From: G963678445 sp963678445
GTDB lineage: Bacteria; Hydrogenedentota; Hydrogenedentia; Hydrogenedentales; G963678445
DNA: 64,000 bases
Assembly (NCBI GenBank): GCA_963678445.1
Contig: OY782877.1
Span: 4,030,001 to 4,094,000 of the forward strand
Direction: 5' to 3'
Shown here: in pieces, positions 36,820-44,622 of the stretch
Numbering within the stretch: the stretch's first letter is position 1
How the letters are laid out: every line of letters starts with the position of its first letter
The notes under the pieces: model-generated
The model's database searches: none
The model's input: the letters and a program-made list of their open reading frames with translations, nothing else
Told to the model about the DNA's origin: nothing
Translations under genes and position numbers: made by a program

Positions 36820-37764
36820 TTATTTCTTCAAGGGTTGTGGGGCGGCTGTTTCAAGCAGAAGTTGTGCCTTTTGACGTGCCGCATCATTCAGGGGGATTTC
36901 CTTGAAAATTTTGGACACTATTTGGCGTGCCGTGCTGCGGCGCGCATCGGTATAGTTGCCTTTAGGATCGAGTACACGCTTGAGTACATTTAGTAACGCA
37001 TCGAAATCCCGGTCAAGCTCTTTGAGGTATACGCTCGTTCGCGAGGCCGGTTTCGGACAGCCCTGTTCGCGTAAAATCATCGGAACGAGTTCCTTTTGGG
37101 CGTCTTTGGCAAATTGTGTAATTTGGGGATCCGCCTTAAGGCGCATCCGATACTCCTGCACCAGAAACGCATATAAAGATTCGGCCGCTAGCGCAGGCGC
37201 ATCCGTAGGATCGAGGATGCTAGGAATCATTTTAAGCAGCTTACTTTTATAAGTCGATTCGGTTTTGACGAAGTTCTCGAACATATAGGTGCTGAGCAAC
37301 GAGGCGCTTTCGGGACCTGCAGCGCTACTCTGCAACAAAAACGTCCGCAAAACAATATCATCATTAGGCTGTTCCATAGCCTCAATCAATGCATTGGCAT
37401 CATTCACATCACGAGCTAGCAGCGGGTAATACTCCAGCGCAAACTGGACATTGCTAAGGCATCGATGGTCGACCACCTCCTTCGGCTTTCCATAATTGAG
37501 CCGCCGGGCCTCTTCCACACCCTCTCGTGCCGCACGTAGCAGGTCCTTTGCTTTCAAATGACGATATGCTTCAAAAGGAAAGCGTTGCGGAGGCACATAC
37601 TTACTGTTCGAAGGCATTACAGGTGGTTTCTTCCGCGCCTCCTCCTTTGCGATTTCCTGAATATGCTGCCAATAATTAACGATTACATTTTCATCTTGTG
37701 CCGGTGCCGAGGTTACCCCCGCACCCAGCAAACACAAGGTTACAATAGAATGGATGATGCCCAT
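36820..37764 (-). CDS. Secreted hypothetical protein, helical
   Basis: 314 residues; AAAGGAAA precedes the ATG at 37764. A signal peptide is evident (LCLLGAGVTSAPAQ). The mature part is almost entirely helical and charged, possibly a HEAT-like or TPR-like solenoid (DANALIEAMEQPNDDIVLRTFLLQ, then SLLSTYMFENFVKTE). Residues near 225-245 contain EQGCPKPASRTSVYLKELD. I do not recognise the family. Directly upstream and in the same orientation is copy G of the dispersed repeat. Probably a periplasmic structural or adaptor protein; no catalytic motif is visible. Confidence 0.75.
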   Translation of the reverse strand: MGIIHSIVTLCLLGAGVTSAPAQDENVIVNYWQHIQEIAKEEARKKPPVMPSNSKYVPPQRFPFEAYRHLKAKDLLRAAREGVEEARRLNYGKPKEVVDHRCLSNVQFALEYYPLLARDVNDANALIEAMEQPNDDIVLRTFLLQSSAAGPESASLLSTYMFENFVKTESTYKSKLLKMIPSILDPTDAPALAAESLYAFLVQEYRMRLKADPQITQFAKDAQKELVPMILREQGCPKPASRTSVYLKELDRDFDALLNVLKRVLDPKGNYTDARRSTARQIVSKIFKEIPLNDAARQKAQLLLETAAPQPLKK

Positions 37765-37784
37765 GATATTTCCTTTGCGCTAAT

Positions 37785-37870
37785 GTGGTCCACCGACCAC
37801 AAGCGTTAGGTATGGTCCTTGCCGTCTCTGAACCACACAGATTATTTGTTTTTATGACCGCTTTCAACCT
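37785..37870 (-). repeat. Dispersed structured repeat, copy G (short subtype)
   Basis: On the minus strand it has GGTCATAAAAACAAATAAT, the core GTGGTTCAGAGACGGCAAGG, then the terminal hairpin GTGGTC-GGTG-GACCAC. It ends 20 bases before the start of the secreted protein gene at 37764, in the same orientation. A detached tail fragment, TTGCACTCGCTGGACCGC, lies further upstream at 37901-37920. Confidence 0.8.
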
Positions 37871-37900
37871 GCGAGGGTGTATTGTAACGAAAAACATTCA

Positions 37901-37920
37901 GGCGGTCCAGCGAGTGCAAG
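37901..37920 (-). repeat. Repeat tail fragment upstream of copy G
   Basis: Minus strand CTTGCACTCGCTGGACCGCC corresponds to the 3' tail of the repeat family (TTGC-GGTCGCTGGACC). It suggests that a former tandem arrangement like that at 61207-61407 has decayed here. Confidence 0.5.
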
Positions 37921-37971
37921 ACGAGATAGAAAGACGCTTGAAGACAGGGGGTTATAAGATGTGTCAGGATG

Positions 37972-38973
37972 TTACACCGCAGTATTGAAGCGGTTCACAG
38001 GCAGATGGCAGCCCCGTTGCGGATGTCGCAGGATATAATTCTGATGATATGCCTCTGCCTTATAAAACGTCGTGCGCGGCGCTACCTCAGTGACGACATC
38101 ATATCCATTTTTGCGTAACAACGCGATCAGTTTTTCCAGCACCGTTCGCTGTGCCTCATTTGCATAAAACGCAACCGACCGATACTGTTTTCCCATATCC
38201 GGGCCCTGACGATCCAACTGTGTCGGATCGTGGATTTCAAAAAAACGCCGCGCAATCGTTTCATACGCCACCACTTTCGGGGCATACAAGACCTCTACCG
38301 CCTCCACATATGCCGTGGTTCCCGAACACACCTCCTCATAACTCGGCGCCTTCTCCGTATCCTTACCCCCTGCATAGCCACTGACCACATCCACCACCCC
38401 CTCCATCTGCTGCATAAGATGTTCCACCCCCCAAAAACAGCCCCCGGCAAACACCGCCTTCTCCAATTCCGATTCCGGCACAAAGACCATCGAAATCGAA
38501 TTCACACAATGGCGTGTATTTTTCTCTGTAAGCTTTTCTCCAACAAAAACATGCCCCAAGTGCCCCTTACACTGCGCGCACACAATCTCCACCCGGCGTC
38601 CATCCACATCCCGCTGACGCAACACCGCCCCCGGCAACTCGTCATCAAAACTCGGCCACCCGCAATGCGACGAAAATTTATCCTCCGAACGATACAACCA
38701 TGCCCCACACTGCCGGCACCGATAGGCCCCCGGCTCAAAAAAATCCCAATACTGTCCCTTAAACGGCGGTTCTGTACCCTTATTCACAATCACAGCCGCC
38801 TCAGCCGCAGTCAACGGTTCCATGCCCCTATCCTTTCTATCCGGAGCTTCCCCCGCCTTCCCAACCTCCATCTCCCTCGTCGCTTCCGATTCGGCACCCA
38901 GCACGGCAAACCCCATCAGCACCGCAGCCAACAAAACGCACGCGCCCAATATCATCATCCTGTACACGTCCAT
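37972..38973 (-). CDS. msrBA: Exported methionine sulfoxide reductase MsrB-MsrA fusion
   Basis: 333 residues from ATG 38973, supported by AGGAGGG on the minus strand; the longer frame from 39045 lacks such a site. An N-terminal hydrophobic signal (MMILGACVLLAAVLMGFAVLG) is followed by a short linker. MsrB (about 50-180) has its zinc CxxC pairs (CRQCG, CAQCKGHLGHVF) and the catalytic RHCVNS. MsrA (about 185-325) has the catalytic GCFWGVE. Together they reduce R- and S-methionine sulfoxides. The order MsrB-MsrA is the reverse of the Neisseria PilB type. Export, together with the Tat-dependent SOD, indicates protection of extracytoplasmic proteins. The thioredoxin-like electron donor is not encoded here. 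Confidence 0.93.
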   Translation of the reverse strand: MDVYRMMILGACVLLAAVLMGFAVLGAESEATREMEVGKAGEAPDRKDRGMEPLTAAEAAVIVNKGTEPPFKGQYWDFFEPGAYRCRQCGAWLYRSEDKFSSHCGWPSFDDELPGAVLRQRDVDGRRVEIVCAQCKGHLGHVFVGEKLTEKNTRHCVNSISMVFVPESELEKAVFAGGCFWGVEHLMQQMEGVVDVVSGYAGGKDTEKAPSYEEVCSGTTAYVEAVEVLYAPKVVAYETIARRFFEIHDPTQLDRQGPDMGKQYRSVAFYANEAQRTVLEKLIALLRKNGYDVVTEVAPRTTFYKAEAYHQNYILRHPQRGCHLPVNRFNTAV

Positions 38974-39064
38974 ACGCCCTCCTACACCTTGTATAGAAGA
39001 GAAACATATGAGATAGCGCGCCTTATTCCATCCCATGCAACGCAACGCAGGATAAGGGTATTAC

Positions 39065-39163
39065 TTTAATGACTAAAATCTGAAAAGCTGTCATAAAAAA
39101 TGAATTTTTTACTGTGGTCAGGGACGGCAAGGACCATACCTATTGCGTGTGGCGCTGGACCAC
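39065..39163 (+). repeat. Dispersed structured repeat, copy B (short subtype)
   Basis: TTTAATGACT, then TCTGAAAAGCTGTCATAAAA, an AT-rich block, GTGGTCAGGGACGGCAAGGA, CCATACCTATTGC and a terminal GTGG/CCAC hairpin. It lies between the minus-strand FAD oxidoreductase and msrBA but points to the plus strand, ending two bases before the 3' end of the oxidoreductase. It is the only full copy not in sense with an adjacent downstream gene. Confidence 0.85.
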
Positions 39164-39164
39164 T

Positions 39165-40535
39165 TCAGACAGTAAGGTTGGCGCCACGTTCGACAACGGT
39201 TTGGCGTATTTTCTCAAAACTGAGCGCACGTACCGTTTTTTGCTGATCAACAGCGCTGGCCGCGGCAATACCCGCAGCTTGTCCCATCATAGCGCATGTA
39301 GTCATTACCCGGGCCGAAGACAGTGCAAGTTGATCCGCCGAAAAGCACCGTCCTGCAGCAAGGAGATTATGGCATCCCTTGGCGACGAGCGAGCGAAAAG
39401 GGATTTGATACGGCGGCACCTTTCGTGCCTCCGGCGGTAGAATATACGTCCGTTTATCATCATCCGGTTTGTGTCCATCAAGATAATAGACACCACGCGC
39501 AATAGCATCCTCAAAGGTCCGTCCTGCGCGTACATCATCAATATTCAGCACATAATCCCCAACAATACGCCGTCCCTCCCGAATACCGATACGCGTTGCA
39601 CAGTGATCAAACAACCAAGGCTTCTTCTCAACACGCTGATAATACTCCAACACCTCGAGCATACGCCGCCGCCCGGCAATTTCCGCCATAGTCATCGACT
39701 CCGTATCGCTCGCATCAAACATGGGTACCTTAATTTTGAGCGCATTACTATGGGGGCCATTAGGCCAGATACTGGTCATCGGCAGATCGCCACGCTCGTT
39801 CAAACGTTTAAACCATCCTTCAGGGATAGTGTTACGCGCCTCTTTTTTATCCAAATGCCGTACAAAAAACATCAGAGACATGGGGAGGGGGAGACCATCT
39901 TCCAGACGCCCCTGCACCGTCTTAACATTCACCGCCCGCGCCAGAACCGCCTCACCCGTACAATCAATGAACTGTTTAGCACGAAGCGCCTCCGGGCCGG
40001 ACGGCCCAGCCACGACGCACTCCGTAATCACACCATCCGTGACCTGTGCATCCACGAGTTGCGTGTGAAGGAGAAGCTTGATACCCCGTCTCAGGGTAAG
40101 TTCCTGCAAGACCACCGCGAGGATGCTATGATCAAACTTGCGATTGTCGGCCTCTGGATACGGACGATACGATTCAATAGCGTCAAAGGCTTCTAAGCCC
40201 TCAACGATAGCATCGAAAGCCTCGCCTTGCCCCGCCGTTTCACCACAGAACGAAGCCACGCCGCCCACCGTCGCATTTCCCCCCAGCACAGCAAAGTTTT
40301 CAACCAATATTACCGCTGCACCCGACTTGGCCGCAGCCATGGCAGCCGATACACCGGCAATACCACCCCCTAACACGGCGACATCGCATTCATACCGTAC
40401 CGGGATCGTGCGTTTCCAGGTGATTTCACCATTACTCTGCGTCTTATCCTCACCCAAAGCCACGTCCGTTGCAGCGACAACCGTCGCCGCACCACAGCCC
40501 ACTTTCTTAAAGAACTCCCGGCGTGTTGAATCCAT
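39165..40535 (-). CDS. Tat-exported FAD-dependent oxidoreductase
   Basis: 456 residues from ATG 40535 (AAGGGA seven bases upstream; an in-frame ATG at 40559 has no good site). Residues 3-30 form a Tat signal (TRREFFKKVG, then GAATVVAAT). The FAD-binding motif DVAVLGGGIAGVSAAMAAA follows, then ENFAVLGGNATVGGVASFCG, typical of the FAD_oxidored (PF12831) family. The C-terminal DQLALSSARVMTTCAMMGQAAG is the family's closing FAD segment. These proteins are abundant in Planctomycetes-like genomes; substrates are mostly unknown and may be sugars or xanthan-like residues. The 3' end touches repeat copy B. Confidence 0.88.
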   Translation of the reverse strand: MDSTRREFFKKVGCGAATVVAATDVALGEDKTQSNGEITWKRTIPVRYECDVAVLGGGIAGVSAAMAAAKSGAAVILVENFAVLGGNATVGGVASFCGETAGQGEAFDAIVEGLEAFDAIESYRPYPEADNRKFDHSILAVVLQELTLRRGIKLLLHTQLVDAQVTDGVITECVVAGPSGPEALRAKQFIDCTGEAVLARAVNVKTVQGRLEDGLPLPMSLMFFVRHLDKKEARNTIPEGWFKRLNERGDLPMTSIWPNGPHSNALKIKVPMFDASDTESMTMAEIAGRRRMLEVLEYYQRVEKKPWLFDHCATRIGIREGRRIVGDYVLNIDDVRAGRTFEDAIARGVYYLDGHKPDDDKRTYILPPEARKVPPYQIPFRSLVAKGCHNLLAAGRCFSADQLALSSARVMTTCAMMGQAAGIAAASAVDQQKTVRALSFEKIRQTVVERGANLTV

Positions 40536-41094
40536 GATATCCCTTACCTTATTGCCCATTCGTTACCGATTCCTTGAAACAGATGTAGTGTAGTTCCGGT
40601 AGGGCAGGCTGTCAAATCACGTTCCGAAAGAGCGGATCCCGCTATCCAGATAAACCGATACCGCATACGGATGGAGAACCCTCTGCATCTCCTTGTAGCC
40701 CAACACCGCCTTCTGTACAATGTAGTGCAAACAGTACAATAGCGCGCCTGTTCCTGAGTCCAACCATAGAGCAACGCAGAACACAACCAGGAACCCACCG
40801 TAAACGGGAAACACTATGTGCGAACGCAGCATACAATTCGATCTGTCTGGCTTGTGGCAGCCTGAAAAGCTTTTGGTGTATCGAGCCATTATCTGACGGT
40901 CAGTTTTTTAACTAGACGAATGAATGGCAAGAAGAAGTACTTTCTCATTAATCGCTCAATCGAAGAAAATGACAGTAAAGAGGCGATAGGTAATCCAACA
41001 GAAGTATTGGTTTGTGTTTGCGTAAACGATTAGATAGCTATGCCTTGTTTGTGATCTGAAATAAGGATTGCTGTTGAGGGGAGATGAACTTACT
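40536..41094. other. Gene-poor region between divergent genes
   Basis: 559 bases between the FAD oxidoreductase (minus) and the secreted protein at 41095 (plus). A 90-codon minus-strand frame (40617-40889) contains a hydrophobic run but lacks a ribosome binding site and recognisable features. I give it low weight. Both flanking promoters should lie here; no clear consensus was seen. Confidence 0.5.
40617..40889 (-). CDS. Possible small protein, doubtful
   Basis: 90 codons with one hydrophobic stretch (VFPVYGGFLVVFCVALWL) and a tail containing HPYAVSVYLDSGIRSFG. No Shine-Dalgarno is visible, residues such as Cys, Tyr and Ser are overrepresented as in non-coding frames, and a second frame overlaps it. 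It could also be a decayed gene. Listed because the region is otherwise empty. Confidence 0.2.
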   Translation of the reverse strand: MARYTKSFSGCHKPDRSNCMLRSHIVFPVYGGFLVVFCVALWLDSGTGALLYCLHYIVQKAVLGYKEMQRVLHPYAVSVYLDSGIRSFGT

Positions 41095-42687
41095 ATGCGA
41101 GGTGTGCTTTTTTTCTCCGTATGTTGCTTGATAAGTGTACTGTTTTTTCCCACGATAGCCTCAGCAGAAGGGCGTGCTGATCCGTTATACCTGGAGTTTG
41201 TCGAGGCATGTGGAAAGAACTTTGATGCGTTATCGCCTGTCGAAAAACATGCGCTCTTTGAGGTGTGGGAGGAGCGTCTTACAGCGGGAATACAGGAGCG
41301 TGCAACCCATAAGGATATTTCAGGTGAGCTTTGGCTCTCTCGGGCGTTACTTCGGGTTTACAGCTATTTGGGGCGCGAGGAGGAAGCTTGTGCGTTGGTA
41401 GAACGTGTGACAGAACGTGAGGAATATGATGTCAGCGCCAAGGTGGACCTTTCCGATCTGGCTTTGATGGGTGCACGAAGTCGGCGCGCGCCTCTAGCCA
41501 TACAGCGCGCTTTGCTTGATTTGCGACAGCGTGCTCTCAAACAGGCGTTATCGCAGCCTGATGTGTTTTCAAAGGAGGTATTGCTAGATTTTCGGGCCAA
41601 GTGCCAGAGTGCAGGTTTCCTGCGGGGGGCGATATTTTTTCATGCAGAAGCCTATGAAGATGCAATTGAGGAATGGAAAACCTATCTGATATCGCTTGAG
41701 GGGCTAGAGGCGGAACGGGATATTTTGAGCATGTTGAAAGATATGCAGATGGATGCGTACTGCACGGCTTTGGCGATAGCGGGCGGCTATCTGACCATAG
41801 CTGACAAGCTATCTATTCGGGCGGGTGTGAACGTGTTGCGCTTGCCGATGGCGCAAGAAGCCGAAGGCGAGGAAATGCGGGCGAGAGCTGCCGATGCAAT
41901 GTATGCTGCGTACCAGTCGGCGGATGATTGGCTTGCAAAGGCGATGGAAATCGATCCCGACAGGCCGGGATTTTATTCGCCCTTTGTTAAGCGGGACATA
42001 ATCAATCAGGCCCGTGTTGTGCAAGCGCAGGCGGAGCGCCTTCACGTTGCCCGACGTCTGGGATTGGATGCGGAAGGCTACGTGACGCTATTGGAGCAAG
42101 CGATTTCCGCTCACAAAGATCGTAGGGGCGAAAACCTTCGTCAAGCCCTCATGCCCTTGCAGGCAGAAGTTACAAGCGCGGACGTTTTCTATGGTAATCG
42201 AAAGCAATTATCCCCTGAAACAGGCTATGCGCTTCAAGGTATTGCGATGGAATTGGCGCAAAAGCTGAGTCCCGACGCTCCGGAGAAGAGCAGCTTTTAT
42301 CAACTGGCGGTGCTTGAAGGTCTGGGCATCGCTATTCGGGCAAAAGACGAAGCTTGGGCAAAGCACTTTCTTTCTCAGGCAAGCGGACTTCCTTTCACTG
42401 ATCCCGGCACGGTTGCGAAATGGCAAAGATTGCAGCGTCGGTATATGGACAAATTTCTCGGGAACGAAACCCAAAGCACGGTTATGGGAGATTTGACTTC
42501 AGCGATTGCAACATTGGGTCAACGACTCGGGGAAAGTGAAACACACGGGGAAGAAAAAGGAAAGCTCAGCGCATTTTTGCATCAAAATCTTTATATCGTA
42601 GTGATTGCACTATCTCTTTGTTGCTTTGTTGGGGCGGGCCTCCTGTACTACCTCCAGAAAAGAACTCGGCGGGTTTGTAGGAGGTAA
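41095..42687 (+). CDS. Secreted unknown protein with C-terminal membrane anchor
   Basis: 530 residues from ATG 41095 (GGGGAG upstream). A clear signal peptide covers residues 1-24 (FFSVCCLISVLFFPTIASA). The body is helical, with TPR-like features (SRALLRVYSYLGREEEACALVERV, AMEIDPDRPGFYSPF). Near the C-terminus is a membrane helix (LYIVVIALSLCCFVGAGLLYYL, about residues 500-521) and a short basic tail, so most of the protein faces the periplasm or outside. I do not recognise the family. It is the first gene of an apparent operon with lgt and a pseudopilin gene, four and sixteen bases apart, which hints at a role in envelope or pilus assembly. Confidence 0.75.
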   Translation: MRGVLFFSVCCLISVLFFPTIASAEGRADPLYLEFVEACGKNFDALSPVEKHALFEVWEERLTAGIQERATHKDISGELWLSRALLRVYSYLGREEEACALVERVTEREEYDVSAKVDLSDLALMGARSRRAPLAIQRALLDLRQRALKQALSQPDVFSKEVLLDFRAKCQSAGFLRGAIFFHAEAYEDAIEEWKTYLISLEGLEAERDILSMLKDMQMDAYCTALAIAGGYLTIADKLSIRAGVNVLRLPMAQEAEGEEMRARAADAMYAAYQSADDWLAKAMEIDPDRPGFYSPFVKRDIINQARVVQAQAERLHVARRLGLDAEGYVTLLEQAISAHKDRRGENLRQALMPLQAEVTSADVFYGNRKQLSPETGYALQGIAMELAQKLSPDAPEKSSFYQLAVLEGLGIAIRAKDEAWAKHFLSQASGLPFTDPGTVAKWQRLQRRYMDKFLGNETQSTVMGDLTSAIATLGQRLGESETHGEEKGKLSAFLHQNLYIVVIALSLCCFVGAGLLYYLQKRTRRVCRR

Positions 42688-42691
42688 TGAA

Positions 42692-43498
42692 TTGCATCCC
42701 TATTTTCTGCGGCTTGGCCCATATGTAATCCGATCATACGTAGTGTTGCTATTCTTGGCTTTTTTTCTGGGTAGCCTTCTTCTTAGGCGCAGAGCAAAAC
42801 GGTCGGGGCCGCCTTTTTCAGAACGCATCGCTTGGGATGTACCTATCTGGATTTTTCTCGGTGCTATGACGGTCTCAAGATACTACTGGCTTGTCGAGTA
42901 TGCATCAGACTGGTCCGTGTGGGAAGGACTTGCCTTTTGGCGGGCCGGACACGTGTACTATGGAGGGCTTTTGGGCGGTATGCTCGCGGTCCTGTTCTAT
43001 GCCAAGGTAAAACACCTTAGTGTTTTGTCTATGCTCGATATTCTGTCTCCATCTTTGGCCTTTGGTTATGGATTGACCCGAGTAGGATGCTTTTTGAATG
43101 GATGTTGCTACGGAAAACTCACCGACATGCCGTGGGGTGTTTGCTATCCTCCTTCGTTAGAAGGGGTATTTCGACAGCAGGTTGAGGAGGGGATTCTGAC
43201 GGTAGCTGCATCGGCTTCCTTGCCAGTACATCCGGCTCCCCTTTACGCGGCGGCGGCCTCCTTGGCCTTTTGGCCTATTTTGGAATGGGTATGGAAACTC
43301 CGCATAGCTCCAGGAACCTTAACCTATCTCTACTTTATCTTCTACGGTCTTTCACGTTTTATTTTGGAGTTTTTTCGGGCGGACAGTCCGGTTTACGAAC
43401 CCATGGGTTGGAAATTTGCCCAGTATATTTCCTTGGCGTTGGTTCTTTTCTCGGCCTCGGTTTTGTGTCTCAATGGGTATCGTTGGAGGAAGAGGTAG
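42692..43498 (+). CDS. lgt: Prolipoprotein diacylglyceryl transferase Lgt
   Basis: 268 residues from TTG 42692, chosen because AGGAGG lies seven bases upstream and the resulting N-terminus HPYFLRLGPYVIRSY is the Lgt consensus; no in-frame ATG fits. It is a polytopic inner-membrane enzyme. GLTRVGCFLNGCCYG (residues 128-141) is the Lgt signature with the essential Arg130 and Asn136, and HVYYGGLLGG (87-96) matches the active-site loop, with Tyr at a position that is His in E. coli. It transfers diacylglycerol from phosphatidylglycerol to the lipobox Cys of prolipoproteins. It sits in an operon with a secreted protein and a pseudopilin. Confidence 0.93.
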   Translation: MHPYFLRLGPYVIRSYVVLLFLAFFLGSLLLRRRAKRSGPPFSERIAWDVPIWIFLGAMTVSRYYWLVEYASDWSVWEGLAFWRAGHVYYGGLLGGMLAVLFYAKVKHLSVLSMLDILSPSLAFGYGLTRVGCFLNGCCYGKLTDMPWGVCYPPSLEGVFRQQVEEGILTVAASASLPVHPAPLYAAAASLAFWPILEWVWKLRIAPGTLTYLYFIFYGLSRFILEFFRADSPVYEPMGWKFAQYISLALVLFSASVLCLNGYRWRKR

Positions 43499-43514
43499 GT
43501 AGGAGAAGACTCGA

Positions 43515-44477
43515 ATGTACCATAAAAGCAGAGTGAGGATAGGTTTTACGCTTATTGAGTTACTGGTCGTTATCGGGATCATTAGCCTCCTTATGGCGAT
43601 GCTGCTCCCCGCTCTGTCACGCGGACAGGAATCTGCACGGCGTGCAAGTTGTCAGAATAATCTGCGTCAGATGGGCATGATTTTTCATATGTACGCGAGC
43701 GAGTCGAGTGGGGGAAAGTATCCACCGATGCAATTCCAGTTGAATTCACTGTTTCATGGGAAAATCGCTCTAGGTCCCCTGCGGAGCGCTATTTTCCCAG
43801 AATACCTCAGTGATATGCGTATTCTTCTTTGTCCTTCGGCCTTGCAAAACACACGCTCCTATTCCGAAGGAGATGTGGTGCTCGAAGCATCCGATATGGG
43901 AAGAGGCTACATTTATTTGGGGTGGCTACTTGATAAAACGGACGACAGCGATCCCACTGAGAATGTGCGACAGATTTTTTCAATTCTACCTGGCTTCGAT
44001 CAAATGTTGGTCGACGATGTTCGTGAGGAGTTTATGCCAAAACAGTGTTCTGCTCTGTTGCAGGCCGCTGGTTCAAAAGTGTTGAAAGCATACCTGTTCG
44101 ACGACCTAAGTAACCCGTCCACTTCGTTTAGGATTGCTGACAGCAATTTTGAGCTAACCGCTGTTGACGCCAAAACGTTAGGCAATGGCTCATCCGAATA
44201 TATCTATCGGCTTAGAGAAGGTGTCGAACGTCTTTGTTTGCCCGAAAGCACTGGTGATGCAGAGGAAACCGCTCAATCCCGTATTTGGGTCATGTGTGAT
44301 AGGATTTCTACCTCTGCTGTGGATTTCAACCATGTTTCAGCAGGGGCAAATGTGCTCTACATGGATGGACACGTTGCGTTTGTGCGTTATCCAGGTGCTG
44401 CGCCGGTATCACGTAGCATGGCAAGTTTCTTCGCACTGCTCCAGCCGCTTTCTCGTGCCTACAGTACTTCTGACTGA
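43515..44477 (+). CDS. Prepilin-type N-terminal domain protein with H-X9-DG motif
   Basis: 320 residues; AGGAGAAG precedes the ATG. The N-terminus IGFTLIELLVVIGIISLLMAMLLPAL is a type IV prepilin/pseudopilin cleavage and methylation site with its hydrophobic helix, followed by AREESARRASCQNNLRQMG-like sequence (here RGQESARRASCQNNLRQMG). Near the C-terminus lies FNHVSAGANVLYMDGHVAF, the H-X9-DG box that characterises the DUF1559-like pseudopilin family, massively expanded in Planctomycetes, Lentisphaerae and related phyla. It is processed by a prepilin peptidase and probably joins a type II secretion or pilus-like structure. This gene is a strong phylogenetic hint. Confidence 0.92.
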   Translation: MYHKSRVRIGFTLIELLVVIGIISLLMAMLLPALSRGQESARRASCQNNLRQMGMIFHMYASESSGGKYPPMQFQLNSLFHGKIALGPLRSAIFPEYLSDMRILLCPSALQNTRSYSEGDVVLEASDMGRGYIYLGWLLDKTDDSDPTENVRQIFSILPGFDQMLVDDVREEFMPKQCSALLQAAGSKVLKAYLFDDLSNPSTSFRIADSNFELTAVDAKTLGNGSSEYIYRLREGVERLCLPESTGDAEETAQSRIWVMCDRISTSAVDFNHVSAGANVLYMDGHVAFVRYPGAAPVSRSMASFFALLQPLSRAYSTSD

Positions 44478-44561
44478 GTAATCTGCAGACTGTTAACCCG
44501 GGAATTTCCTCTCGCGACGAAAACGAAAAAAATGACGAGCCAGGGGTTCTTTATAAAGCAC

Positions 44562-44587
44562 TACCGTGGTCGTGGGACCACGGTAGG
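44562..44587 (+). repeat. Perfect 11-bp hairpin related to the repeat tail (J)
   Basis: CTACCGTGGTC (44562-44572) with GACCACGGTAG (44577-44587), loop GTGG. The core GTGGTC-GTGG-GACCAC resembles the terminal hairpin of copies C and D (GTGGTC-GCTG-GACCAC). It lies between convergent genes without a T-run, so it could terminate in both directions or be a solo repeat hairpin. Confidence 0.5.
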
Positions 44588-44622
44588 CGGTGGCGTTACA
44601 ATGTATTTGGAATGTGAAAAGG

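Noticed and set aside
39114..39440. Short frames within repeat copies (for example beginning MVRDGKDH)
   Set aside because: They recur because the repeat core is translated, but frames differ in length and run into unrelated sequence, and several copies lack them. Not a conserved peptide.
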